Made by a program: the position numbers and the translations under genes
Notes under the pieces: generated by a model
Databases searched by the model: none
Seen by the model: the letters and a program-made list of their open reading frames with translations, nothing else
Told to the model about the DNA's origin: nothing
Assembly: GCF_905163445.1 (NCBI RefSeq)
Contig: NC_053201.1
Location: 6,768,001-6,832,000, forward strand
DNA: 64,000 nt
Source of the DNA: Pararge aegeria
Taxonomy: Eukaryota; Arthropoda; Insecta; Lepidoptera; Nymphalidae
Direction of reading: 5' to 3'
Part shown: piece after piece, positions 44,131 through 54,789 of the stretch
Layout: the number at the start of each line of letters is the position of its first letter
Numbering within the stretch: the stretch's first letter is position 1

Positions 44131-44887
44131 AGCTGTGGACTGTTATGTCTATATCAGTGTTGATGATGAAAATGTTAAATAGGTTGTCACAACTTCATAT
44201 TTTAGATGTTACATTTTTCTTATTCCTCTAAAAGTCAGCCTTCGATTGCAATCTCTAGCGGGTTAACGAGTTACGGGCATATCTTATCTTAAACTAATAT
44301 ATAAAGCTGAAGCTTTATTTTTCTCTTTGTTTTCTTTAACGCAATTAGGAACGAATAACGAATTTAAGAACAACTGGTCCGTTTTAAAAAATTCTTTCAG
44401 TGTTGGATAGCCCATTTATCGAGGAAAGTTATATTTCATCACGCTAAGAATAGGAGCATAGCACCAATGAAGAATGTTTCAAAACGGGTTTTTTTTCCTT
44501 TTTAGGGCTTACGTAAACGGTTAAAGTTTCGATAAAATTATGTAAGACAATATACTAAAAAAAAGTCTAGCACAGCATATGTAAGCTACTAATATAATGT
44601 TTCTTTTTTTAAATAAAGAGTAATATATCTATCTTCAAAGGTCCGACTTATCGCAAGGGACCGCTAGTCAGTTTTATTGGGCCGATGCAAACGACTGATC
44701 ACATCAAATCTGCAGTGGGTGGACTCTTGAGTAAGCATACCGTAACTGCCACAAAGAATGTCCTAACGTGATAAACAAAACCAATCTGGAATGTGTTAGG
44801 AAAAATAAGCTAGTTCTAACGACATTTGTGGTCTTATAAGAGGGGGGCATTTTGGAAACTTATGATTTCTGAATTTCTATGTTGGGG

Positions 44888-45080
44888 GTGGGAAGCTTCG
44901 GGCGTGGCTGGTTACCAACCTGCCGTACATCCAAGCGATTAAACGTTTCGGTACGATGTTGCGTAGAAGCCGATTAGCAGTATGGGTTTTGTATAACTGC
45001 CTTACCCTTTACTACTCGCTACCTTCTTAGACTTTACTGAACTTTAAGTGAGACTGCAGTCAAGGGCTCCCTTGTAGCGA
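44888..45080 (+). mobile_element. SINE-C body, + strand
   Basis: GTGGCTGGTTACCAACCTG, CCAAGCGATTAAACGTTTCG, GTACGATGTTGCGTAGAAGC and GTGAGACTGCAGTCAAGGGC match the SINE-C body; an A-rich stretch follows. The head is missing. Confidence 0.7.
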
Positions 45081-45584
45081 AAACAAAAATAAAATAAAGT
45101 TGAACCGCTGTGTAGCACCAACAGAGTTGGCACCACAATATGCATTTTTAATAAAGACAGCTTTTGCCCGAGATAGATACAATTCATTATTCCGCAGATA
45201 ACTGGGACGAATTGAGAAACGCAATCTATTTTATGATTCTATTACAGAGATGATCGGCACGATTTTCTTACAATCATGAATAACAGAGAACAGGCGTTAT
45301 TACTTAGGCCAATTCGAAAGTGAATTTCGCCTTAATATTAAGCTTGCTCTACATTACTGAGCACATCTTTGATCTATTTAGAAAAAAAAGAATGCTCAAA
45401 GTATAAGTTTTATTTCGTAACCATTGTTAAGGCCTTCCAAAAAATTTATCTTTACACTTACGGTGCCCCGCAACTTCTGATACGTTATTTTTTCCCATAC
45501 AAAATTTTATCTGTTATTCTAAACAGAATACCCGATAATTTTTATGTATGGTCTCTATCTTTCTTTTTATTCCATTACAATTTA

Positions 45585-45720
45585 GCCCTTAACTGTTATC
45601 TCACATGTTGAGAAATGATGATGCAGTCATCGGGCTATCGGGTTAGGGTTTCGGAAGTTATGTAACACCCCATACCTAATCGGCACAAAGCAGCACGTCT
45701 TTGACCGCAGGTGGTAACTG
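45585..45720 (-). mobile_element. SINE-C fragment, minus strand
   Basis: TTAGCCCTTAACTGTTATCT, AATGATGATGCAGTCATCGG and CAGCACGTCTTTGACCGCAG follow the minus-strand SINE-C order but are strongly diverged. Confidence 0.55.
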
Positions 45721-46179
45721 AATGTCGTAATAGGTACTACATATTTTGGGTCAGAGAATAGGTTTAAATAATCCATTCATTAACTGTGCCCAAATTTAAT
45801 TCCGAGGATCCTTTAGGTTTCCGGAGCAAAGCGTTTCGTTCGTTTGTAATTTTGCAGTTAACTATTGAATATAGAATTTTTTTTGTTTTTATTAAGCCAT
45901 TTTTATCTTCTCTTGGTTTATTCAGTTAAGTTTATGTCCAGTATCGTTTGTCAGCATGTAAAATGTGGTGATTTTTTTTTTCTGGTAACACCTAAATCAT
46001 TATAAATCCTATTTCGGCGATTCCTAGGTTTAGTGAAAACGGGAATGTGTATCATTTTGTTGACACTCTTTCAGGTAACTACAGAAGTATAATTTAAAAA
46101 AAAAATAAGTGTAAGGGGTAAGTGTTTTTTTTTAGTAATAATAGACGGGACCAAGCGCATGTGTATAACAGAAATAACA

Positions 46180-46335
46180 CCCGGATCCAGTCCAGGGTGC
46201 ATTTGGAACCCTCGTAGCTTTAGTTTCAGTAATCAGACCGGAGCACAGCATTACATAAATGCTGTTCTGCGGCTGAAATAATCATGGCGGTAGTAACTTC
46301 CCCGGACGAGCTCTGTCACAAAAACTCTACTATTA
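46180..46335. repeat. Compound family F/G fragment
   Basis: CAGGGTGCATTTGGAACCCT and CGTAGCTTTAGTTTCAGTAA (family F, reversed) pass into CAGACCGGAGCACAGCATTA and CCCGGACGAGCTCTGTCACA (family G). The last block also occurs alone at 12853-12875. Finding F and G joined suggests both may belong to one retroelement 3' end. Confidence 0.5.
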
Positions 46336-46389
46336 CTCTACTTTATTATAAAAGAGAGTGTAAATACCCAGTTTGTAGAGACAAATTAA

Positions 46390-46422
46390 ACTGCCTCCTA
46401 GATCACTTATCTAGGAGGCAGT
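46390..46422. repeat. Small fold-back at the MITE edge
   Basis: ACTGCCTCCTAGAT (46390-46403) pairs perfectly with 46409-46422 over a 5-nt loop (CACTT). It overlaps the left end of the MITE, where a 7-bp TAGGAGG interrupts the expected inverted repeat. Confidence 0.9.
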
Positions 46423-46621
46423 GGCGTTCATAGAGGGTATGCAGATGATATAAAATTAAGAAAATCTCCAGTACGAGTTCTAAAAAACTTAAGGCTTTAG
46501 TCATTGTAAGAGTTATAAGAAGCCTACCCTTAAGTATTTATAACTCTAACTGGAGTTTTTCTTCATTTTATATCATCTGCATAACCTGTGCATACCCTCT
46601 ATGCACGCCACTGGATAAGTG
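46404..46621. mobile_element. Hairpin MITE, copy 1
   Basis: Long terminal inverted repeats of ~60-70 bp surround a short unique middle: the left end reads CAGTGGCGTTCATAGAGGGT, the right end ACCCTCTATGCACGCCACTG, and GATGATATAAAAT pairs with ATTTTATATCATC deeper in. CACTTATC and GATAAGTG extend the repeat outward. It is non-coding, and a second copy lies at 57776. The class of the parent transposase is unknown. Confidence 0.85.
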
Positions 46622-47570
46622 CCAGAGAATCAACCACTTAATATTTCAAAAAAGCTTGCATTTTCGCCTGCGTAATTGTGAGCTTTGGCGTGGTATTGTG
46701 AAGCCGGCTTTATATAGATGGGTAGTCATTACATAGGCTGGTCCTAATGTATGTACGTACGTCTAACGCCCGCGGGCTACGAGATTGCGTTTTCATTAAT
46801 GGTAAAAGCTATTCTCTGTACTTTTACAGGTCAACAGCGGATTTTACTTGAGCGTAGAAACTAGCGCAACATTCAGAAAGGTCCGCTAAGTACCCTATCA
46901 AGGGCTCTATTTAGGTTATTGCAGACACTATATAATAATATAGTTGGAAAATCCAAAAGTGCACGCCTCATAATCGCATTGATTACCATAAAATAATAAC
47001 TAAACTACATCTAATTATACCGTGAAAAGTAATAGGCTCCTATTCCTCAAAATACTAAAGCCTATAAAAAAACCAACTCGATAAGTGAAGTATTTCGCTC
47101 GTTATCGCGACCACAAGATACGGGATCCGCACATACAGACACACGGACGTCCAAGACAGAACTTTTTTAAACAATTTTTAATTAGTTTAAATAATAAAAA
47201 GAGATTTAAAAATATCATGAGTGTTAAAAATAGTGTTTTTTCTCAACATTTGTCTATTTATATTCACTTATAAAAGAATAAAAAAGTGACATTTTAAGTT
47301 GGAAAATCACTCGGTGTGATTAAAAAGGAAAAACTGACAGTAATACCAAACTCAACGCTTCGCTTAAAAAATTTGAGGCGTGCAAAATTTTGAGTTTTTT
47401 TTTTGTATATTTGAACCTAGAACACTTGTAAACTCAATTGCCAGCATTGAGAACGGCAACTGTATTATAAAAACACCTTCATGATACAAAGATACGTGAT
47501 AAAAACTGTTTTTATACAAATGACTTTTATGCTTCAATTTATTTTTGACTTTAGTTTATCGACATCCATA
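46622..47570. other. Unannotated AT-rich spacer
   Basis: No gene, RNA or known repeat could be supported. Confidence 0.45.
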
Positions 47571-47790
47571 CTGACGGCCGATTAGCGCAGTGAGCAGCGA
47601 CCCTACTTTGTGAGTAAAAGGCTGTGGATTCGTTTGCCACAACTGGAAAATGCTCGTGTGATAAACATAAATGTATAGTCTGGGTGTTTATCTATATATT
47701 ATAAGCATTTATGTATATCGTTTATAAAAATATTCATTAGTTATCAGAGTACCAAAAACACAAGCTACTCTTACGTTGCGCTATTAAATA
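47571..47790 (+). mobile_element. SINE-A, + strand, diverged
   Basis: The head reads CTGACGGCCGATTAGCGCAG, with a degenerate B box (GTGGATTCGTTTGCCAC). The body contains TAGTCTGGGTGTTTATCTAT and the tail CAAGCTACTCTTACGTTGCG. The GTCGTAGTATA end is lost. Confidence 0.8.
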
Positions 47791-48086
47791 TTAATTAAAA
47801 TTATAAAACATTGAACAAGTATCTCGAAGGCGTCCCAATTTAACAATTAATCACAACCTTATAGTGCTTCTGTTCGCACAGAGTAGGTTAAACCAATCAG
47901 ATGGTTAAAGTTTTTACGTGACACATCATTCATTTGACGGACGGAAGCAACACTGTGCCAACGGAAACACTGTGAGGCTTACGCATTCATTGCTTACATA
48001 AAACCTGAACTGTTAATAAAGAATTTAAACTAAGATTTTCGTGGTTAATCAACATTCCAAAATTCAAGTGGTACATTCCAACTAAT

Positions 48087-48463
48087 CCCTACTAATATTA
48101 TAAATGTGAATGTAAGTTTGTTTGTTACGCTTTCACGCAAAAACTACTAAACCGCTCATCATGAAACTTTGTACGCATATTCCTAAAGGTAAATAGGATG
48201 TAATATATAAGTATAAAAAGTAATATAGGATGCTTTTGAACCCGAAATTAAGTTTAGTTGTTTTGGGAGAGGGGACTAAAGTGTTTGACGATTTTACACC
48301 ATAACACCGTCAAATGATAACCGTTTTAAATAATTACTTACTTACTTTATTTATATAAGAGAACACAACTTAAAAAAAACAGTAGAATTACACCTAAATT
48401 GAATGCCACATGTCTATCGAAAAACAAAAACAAACGCACACGAAGTCGGGGGCAACAGCTAGT
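48087..48463 (+). mobile_element. Helitron-like element, complete by its ends
   Basis: The 5' end is CCCTACTAATATTATAAATG, the 3' end GTCGGGGGCAACAGCTAGT (48445-48463). Internal blocks (GTTACGCTTTCACGCAAAAA, CCATAACACCGTCAAATGAT, GGGAGAGGGGACTAAAGTG) are the reverse complement of those at 25996-26443. It has no ORF. Confidence 0.65.
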
Positions 48464-48644
48464 ACAACTATATTCCCAGTTGCATGGATCGTGGTGACGA
48501 AGGAACTGCGGAGCCAGGAGATGTCGAGTTAGATGTCACAGGCAGAATTTGACTACCCGCTTTCTGAACTCTTACATTTACTCGTGGAATGTCATACTTT
48601 TCACACTTTATACCAAACTTAATCTTAATTTTCTCAAACGGGAG

Positions 48645-48850
48645 GCTTCGCCAGTGGTTAGTTACCACCATACCAACAAGGAAGGGCCACTAAGCGATTT
48701 AGCGTTCCGGTACGTTTTCGCGTAGAAACCAATTAGGGTTCAATATAACTATCATACCCCAAACAAGTTAGCCTGCTACTATCTTAGACTACAGCATTAC
48801 TTTCAGTAAGTGAGATTGCAATCAGGGGCTAACTTTTAGTGGAATAAAAA
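48645..48850 (+). mobile_element. SINE-C body, + strand
   Basis: GCCAGTGGTTAGTTACCACC, AGCGATTTAGCGTTCCGGTA, CGCGTAGAAACCAATTAGGG, AAGTTAGCCTGCTACTATCT and GTGAGATTGCAATCAGGGGC, then an A-rich end. The head is missing. Confidence 0.75.
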
Positions 48851-49189
48851 AAACTCGCATCAAAATTTCCTTCATTCATCCCACGTAGAGAAACAAAAAA
48901 AATAGGTAATATAACAGTCATAAAGTGGCAAGGGAAGTTGTAAGTAGGTGTGAATTAGAACTAGTTTGCGACGGCTATTAAACCTCCCTTGATGGATGGT
49001 CGGTCATAACTTACCTTATTAGTACACAGTAATCCAGCAAAAACTTTGCTATAATACGATCGCAATAAAATAATTACATAGTTGACGCTTTGCTACGAAA
49101 GAATTAAGCTCGATAAGGTTAATGTTTTCTTAAGTATAAATTTTTGAAATGCTTCATTGTTTGTTTAACGTTAGAAACGTGTTATGCGC

Positions 49190-49262
49190 TTTTATAAATT
49201 TCACCTCTCTGGCAATGAGCGCTTTAACCAGTTAAGCTACGGCTCTCTTACCGTCGCGTCGA
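49190..49262 (-). other. tRNA-like sequence (probable SINE head)
   Basis: On the minus strand, GCCGTAGCTTAACTGGTTAA resembles a tRNA A-box region, followed by GCGCTCATTGCCAGAGAGG. The expected B box is not clear at the right distance, and no cloverleaf can be drawn, so I do not call a tRNA gene. Confidence 0.35.
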
Positions 49263-49639
49263 TGCCGAAATTAGTATATGCCTTTTACATCAGTCTTATA
49301 GCGACTGTAGCGCCATCTAGTGGGACTACTTTTTCAAAGGTCCATATTACAATGAGACCCGTTTGAACAAGAGATGACACATGCCATGAGGGAAATCATA
49401 ATCATTGTTTTATGCTTTCGTACACAGCTTCGGCGCATAAAACCTGCTAACGCCCTATCGATTTAACCAGTTGAAGAAGAATAAAAGTTCAAATAAATCG
49501 TATGCACGTATTTTTTCCTTGATATTAAACTAAAGGGGCAGTCAAAAATCCTCATAAACCTGGATAGACCACATCTTCCAAATTTACTCAGAATCTATTA
49601 AATGACACTCCTTTACTTAGTAACAATCATGCCATTACT

Positions 49640-49835
49640 AATCACTTGTCTCCTCTCAGATATGGGTGTATGCCGTTGTGCACCACGCTGGCTCAGTGCG
49701 GATTGGTAGGCTTCCATAATTTTCTTAAAAACACACATAGCTCCGAAAAGTTAGAGTAGTGTGCCGGGGATCGATACTCGGTCTCCACGAAAGGGAAGCT
49801 GACATTCAAGCCATTAGGTTATCACCGCTCAAGAA
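49640..49835 (-). mobile_element. SINE-B-like copy with tRNA head
   Basis: GTTGTGCACCACGCTGGCTC, AGTGCGGATTGGTAGGCTTC (SINE-B body) and a head at 49770-49835 (CCGGGGATCGATACTCGGTC, the B-box side). The middle is shortened relative to 54365-54668. Confidence 0.6.
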
Positions 49836-49866
49836 CTGGTAACAATAGGGTAGCAATAAAAAAACG

Positions 49867-49918
49867 TACAAATTGGTACGATGGGTTCTGAATTAAGAAT
49901 CCATCGTACCAATTTGTA
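49867..49918. repeat. Fold-back with 23-bp arms
   Basis: 49867-49889 pairs with 49896-49918 at 22 of 23 positions (the one exception is G49885 opposite T49900), with a 6-nt loop. Outer ends are TACAAATTGGTACGATGG and its complement. Confidence 0.93.
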
Positions 49919-52324
49919 GCCCAAAATAAACTAAAGCCGCTCTATCTACTGCACTCTCTAATTGACACTATCTATTCTTTATAGGTACTCTCTATTGAGA
50001 CCATTAATTAACAGATATCGTAACCGAGATGGGGCGAACCAATAATCACGATCCTTCAAGACACGACAGCCTTTACAACTATAGGTAACTATAGGAAGTC
50101 AAATAACAATACAATCAGATCAGCCATCAGAAATAGATAAATTCACTGTTAAAACAACCACGTGAAAACAACACTTTCTATTTGGACAAACTAATTAACA
50201 CGTTCGATTAATCTGTAATTAAAATATTACCTTATTAAACTATTCCCTTGAATATGAAAATGAATATAAATTAACCAGTAAGTTATACTTACCCCTGGAG
50301 GAATTATAGATTTTATACATCAGGCGTAAATAAAAAGAGATTATTATTTGTATAATGACGACAAATGGTGAAATTTTTAAGTAAACATTCAAATATAGAT
50401 TTTAAGCTACCTCAAAGGTGAAAATCTAAATCTCTCTTACCTATAGGAGACACACACTTGATACATACTTACTAAACATTGTAGTGAGAGGATGGTGACA
50501 AATACCTGACACTAGCACAATACATAAACTTTATACTACGGGTGTCGATAATTATCCCAGGTGTCAGGACTTAGGTCAGAGATTCAACGTGACCTATGTT
50601 CATAAACAATTCGTTAAAGCTTTTTTGCGTTCCGGCACGGTCTCTATAGTGAACATCTCACTGAGATTTATTTGACATCAAGAAAACTGATGATACTCGC
50701 AGATAAATGAACTATCAATTTCCGAGCAGAAGAAAGTTTACAAGATAAATGTCCCTTAGGCGGTGCGCAAACGTAGACACTTATTGTTTCCGGCACAGGA
50801 GGCTTCCACAGAAATATGCAGTTGCTGTCTGGTAACCTACCAAGTACCACCTGGCACCTGGACCATCCTCATAAATAGAGTATTATTTTCTAATAACATA
50901 TATTGACGTCCCTAAAATAAGGATTATAATCTCAAACAAAAAACATCATCGACATGAATATAATATTGCTTTAAGATAAGCTTTCAGAGACACACTCGCC
51001 GTTTCTGGACACTGGTAAATAGTAAGACACTATAATTAGACTTCTACACTTTTCTACATATACTTATTTCCATCAGATTCACTATGAATACAGTAAAAAT
51101 AGGATTGGTTTAACACAGGCGACATAGCGTGCAAACTCGTACATTTGTATGGAAATTGATTAACTACAACTTTCATTTAGTTTTTAGTTACACCTAACTT
51201 TTTGGTAAATTTTGAGTGGTAGTAACTGTACACAATTAGCATTTTCGTATGCGCTGGTGGGTAGTCGTTGATTTTATAATTACTGTATGAATGCATAAAA
51301 TTCAAAGATAACTTATTGAACACAAAAGTTTCTCCGTTTACGCACCGCCTAAAGAAACCCATTGATTCCTCTATTTCAGAAAACCTTTCCTCCATAAGAG
51401 CATTTCAAGTAAAAACACGTATAAAGAAATAAAGTCAGGCCGTCTAAATGGATTGACCGAGATATGTCACAAGTTGAAAAGTAGTCGGGCCACAGTAGGT
51501 ACATATAAGTAACTGGGATGTCAGTAGGACATAACACCTGTGTCAAAACCTGGTTTCTAATTTATACGAGTAACAAGGTACCTATAATAGAGACATCACA
51601 CGCCACTAAGCTACCTAGTATTATATGTCGTAAAGCTTTAAATATGTCAAGCATTGGACACAAGGTTATTTTGCTTTTGGGTCAAGTACCCACCTACTTA
51701 CTTATTATTTTTTAATTAAAGTTTTGAAATATTTTTTTTTCTTTTGACCCAGCAATAGAGTTCTAATGACACTTTTAACTTAAATCTCAGGGAAAAAACG
51801 GCGTTTTCAATTTTTAAAACATGGTGCATACGTAGACATATAAAGTAGTTCTACATACAAATAGTAGACATATAAATAGTAGGTAATGTGCTGAAGAAAT
51901 AATTAGTTGTGTTTGTAAATTGTATCCTACCTCCAGTCAGCCCTTAACTGTTATTTCACCAGCCCAGACCAAATTCAAAAACTATAAAGATCCAAATTGC
52001 TGCTGCTGTGAATCAAACCTGGGATTTGCAAAAAAGCCCACAGCCATAGAATAAGTGCTTATTAATGCGCATATACAGACAGATAGGCAGAAATCGTTAT
52101 ATCTGTTATGAGCATACGATATACAAAAGTATTAATGCGATATACCTTCTTGATTATCATATGTAATATTGATAGGCAGGTAGATTATAAATACTAAGCA
52201 GGAAAATGGAGAACTAAGGAAGCACTTTCTTTTTTCTGATGACGTGAATAGACATAGGTCCTTGAATACCTATTCGAAATTTCGTCTATACATTTGAAAC
52301 CGATAATTTTATTTATTACACTTC
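49919..52324. other. Non-coding AT-rich spacer
   Basis: No gene supported in 2.4 kb. The 72-codon minus frame at 51177-51395 and the 60-codon minus frame at 50668-50850 show no domains or splice support. A possible SINE scrap lies near 51935-52060 (CAGCCCTTAACTGTTATTTC). Confidence 0.45.
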
Positions 52325-52652
52325 TTTTTTTCTACAGCTTAGCCCTTGACTGCAATCTTAGCTGGTGGTAAGTGATGATGCACTCTAAGATGGTAGCGGG
52401 CTAACTTGTTCGGGAGTATGGTAGTTATACCCCCTAATCGGTTTCTACACGACACCGGAGCACTAAATCGCTTAGCGGCACGTCTTTGTCGGTAGGGTGG
52501 TAACTAGCCACGGCCAAAGCTTGGCACCAGACCTTGACCAGACGAGCGGAAATTCAGAAATAATAAATTCTCGAATTGCCTCTGCCGGGAATCGAACCCG
52601 GGGCCTCCTTCTTAAATTCGCAGCGCTCACCGTTGCGCCAGAGAGGTCGTCA
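52325..52652 (-). mobile_element. SINE-C, full length
   Basis: This is the reference copy for SINE-C. On the minus strand the head at ~52575-52652 reads GACCTCTCTGGCGCAACGGT (A-box region) and CCGGGTTCGATTCCCGGCAG (B box). The body on the + strand contains TAACTAGCCACGGCCAAAGC, TGTCGGTAGGGTGGTAACTA, CTAATCGGTTTCTACACGAC and TTAGCCCTTGACTGCAATCT, and the tail is T-rich (A-rich on the minus strand). Both promoter boxes are intact by eye. Confidence 0.85.
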
Positions 52653-52729
52653 AACCAATGATTGTCGAAAATAGCTCATAAAACAACCAAATACCTCGCC
52701 CAAAATACCAGGGCGACAGACGAGTAGAG

Positions 52730-52830
52730 GAGTAGCGGAGCATGTAATAGCCCAGCTTCCGCGAGGGAGCGCCACCGCGGTCATTGTTTGCGGCGAGCGT
52801 GCGTGACTCTCATAAGCTTTTAATCATTGT
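52730..52830. other. GC-rich patch, unidentified
   Basis: GAGTAGCGGAGCATGTAATA, CCAGCTTCCGCGAGGGAGCG and CGCGGTCATTGTTTGCGGCG stand out in AT-rich DNA. It is neither part of SINE-C nor an ORF. A promoter or an old repeat are both possible. Confidence 0.35.
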
Positions 52831-52896
52831 AAACGATATGATACGTGGGTATTGATGTGCTAATGATCGTTTGATTGTTGTCGAAATATTTTTAAA

Positions 52897-53570
52897 CTAG
52901 CTGTTGCCCGCTACCTTCATCCATGTTTATTACTGTTTTTTATAAATCCCATCGACACGACTGGAAAGAGATCAGAAGCAGGACAAACAGCTTAACGTGC
53001 TCTCCGAGGCACGGGGTGAATCACTGCCAAATTCCAAACTCCGGGACGGTACTAAGAATATCTTGATCGAAATACCCAATACTATTCATTGGCCCGGCCC
53101 GGGGATCAAACCTAGGACCTCGTCATCTGCAGGCGACATGCTCAACACTAGACCAACGAGGTTGTTCATCATCCTTATTATTATTATTATAAATGCGATA
53201 GTTCATAGTGTGTTTGTTTGCTTGTTCATGCTTGACGCCCTAACCTGATTTTTGGCATACAGTAAGTTCAAAGAACGGAGAGTAACATAGGCTAGCTACG
53301 AGTAGTTTTACTAATAAACCTGCGACTTCGTCACGCAGAATTTTTGTCTTCCCGTTTCCTGTGGTACATTTGATAATTAGACTATTCCTTGCAAACTCCT
53401 CTGCCTATGGCCTACCTAACTTAAAACAAACGCCTAAATCGGTTCAGTTTGCTAAAATATCCCTTAGATTACTGTACTGTGAGAGTAATGTAGATTCGGT
53501 CCCATTAAAAATCGGTTCAGCCGTCCAGAAATAGTCTAGGCCCCGATAAAAGGCAGACCAACACAAATAA
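52897..53570. other. Cluster of decayed Helitron-like and SINE-D pieces
   Basis: ACTAGCTGTTGCCCGCTACC at 52899 is a minus-strand Helitron-like end. A SINE-D copy lies at 52985-53162. A Helitron-like 5' motif (TTATAAATGCGATAGTTCAT) follows at 53187 and another internal piece (GCGACTTCGTCACGCAGAAT, AAAAATCGGTTCAGCCGTCC) at 53320-53530. Confidence 0.45.
52985..53162 (-). mobile_element. tRNA-headed SINE-D
   Basis: GTGCTCTCCGAGGCACGGGG, CTCCGGGACGGTACTAAG and GGGGATCAAACCTAGGACCT (B-box side of a minus-strand tRNA-like head), ending CTCAACACTAGACCAACGAG (A-box side). It is related to 26450-26640. Confidence 0.55.
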
Positions 53571-53664
53571 AGGAGTACTTGGATTATTTGTTGAAAAATT
53601 CAGAATAAGAGGCAGTTATTTCGAAATTTAAGGCACTTTTATTAACTTATTATTTTAAAGATTA

Positions 53665-53792
53665 GGTAGTGGCAGTCCACCAATCCGCACTGGGCCAGCG
53701 TGGTGGACTACGGCTTTAACTCGTTCTTTTTGTGGGAGGAGACACGTGCTCTGTACTGGGCCGGTAATAAGTTGATATGAGGTTGATGATGA
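53665..53792 (+). mobile_element. SINE-B 3' half
   Basis: CCACCAATCCGCACTGGGCC, AGCGTGGTGGACTACGGC, GGGAGGAGACACGTGCTCTG and GGGCCGGTAATAAGTTGATA, ending GGTTGATGATGA. Confidence 0.8.
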
Positions 53793-54364
53793 TACCTTTT
53801 CAGGTTCTCGGTCTGTTTACCGATTTAGAAAGGAGTTAGATCTGAATTTTAATATTTTATGTAGTTTTAAGTTTCTTTAGTGGTATGTAGCTTTAGACCT
53901 TCTTTATCAACAACTTTTAATATCAACGTTTAACCACGAAAATCTCCTGAGAAGATCCATTATCAATTTACATAACCTTGTAAGGAAAACAAAGAACCGC
54001 AATTAGCTTTCATCACCATCTTAGGAAAGTTGTATCTATTATTTACGTTATACAAGGTACATAATACATTATATTATGACTTGCGCAAGTTATGGGTGAG
54101 GGAAATAGCGTAAATATACACTTGAGTTATTTATGTTTCAAAAGTAACTCGAATATTACTAACGAAGCATTATTTCAAAATAATAGACTTGTATATTTTA
54201 ATTAAAAGTATTGTTGCATTCGCTGCGTAAAGTCTTTGAAATCTGCATTGTTTGTAGTGCGATTTATTTGCATTCACAGAGAGCGGACAGCAGCCATATA
54301 TACAAAACTTCGCCATGAATTCTCACACAGAATCCTTTAGTTTTCATTTAATTTCATTACAAAA

Positions 54365-54668
54365 ATTAGAGCGCTGATAGCGCATTGGGTACGAGCTCAC
54401 CTTCGAGGGGCCGAATTCGAATTTCAGCACGCACCACTAACATTTTAAATTAAGTGCGTTTTAAGAAATTAAAATATCACTTCATTTATTATCACGGTGA
54501 AGGAAAATATGAGGAAACCTGCATGCCAGAGACTGCCACTTAATGTTCTTAAAGGTGTGTAGAGTCCACTAATTCTCACTGGGACGGCGTGGTGGCCTTA
54601 ACCCATTCTCATTATTGAAGGAGACCCATGCTCTGTAATGGGCCGGTAATGGATTGATGTGATGAAGA
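54365..54668 (+). mobile_element. SINE-B, full length
   Basis: The reference copy for SINE-B. The head (54375-54435) contains GCGCATTGGGTACGAGCTC (A-box region) and GGGGCCGAATTCGAATTTCA (B-box region, degenerate). The body has AAGTGCGTTTTAAGAAATTA, GGAAACCTGCATGCCAGAGA and AGGTGTGTAGAGTCC; the 3' end is GGGCCGGTAATGGATTGATG followed by TGATGAAGATAAT. Another copy's tRNA-like head lies at 6356. Confidence 0.82.
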
Positions 54669-54746
54669 TAATAAAAAAAATTGGCCCTAGACTGCATCTC
54701 ACCTCGTGGTAAATAATGATGCAGTCCAACATGCACTGGGTACATA

Positions 54747-54766
54747 AATACTATGTACATAGTATT
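54747..54766. repeat. Perfect 20-bp palindrome, no loop
   Basis: AATACTATGTACATAGTATT is its own reverse complement. It is short and A/T-rich. Confidence 0.85.
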
Positions 54767-54789
54767 CAAAAATAGTTCTAAAAAAGTCC

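Noticed and set aside
49867..49918. Possible miRNA precursor
   Set aside because: The stem is too short and too perfect, with no flanking lower stem; kept only as a fold-back.
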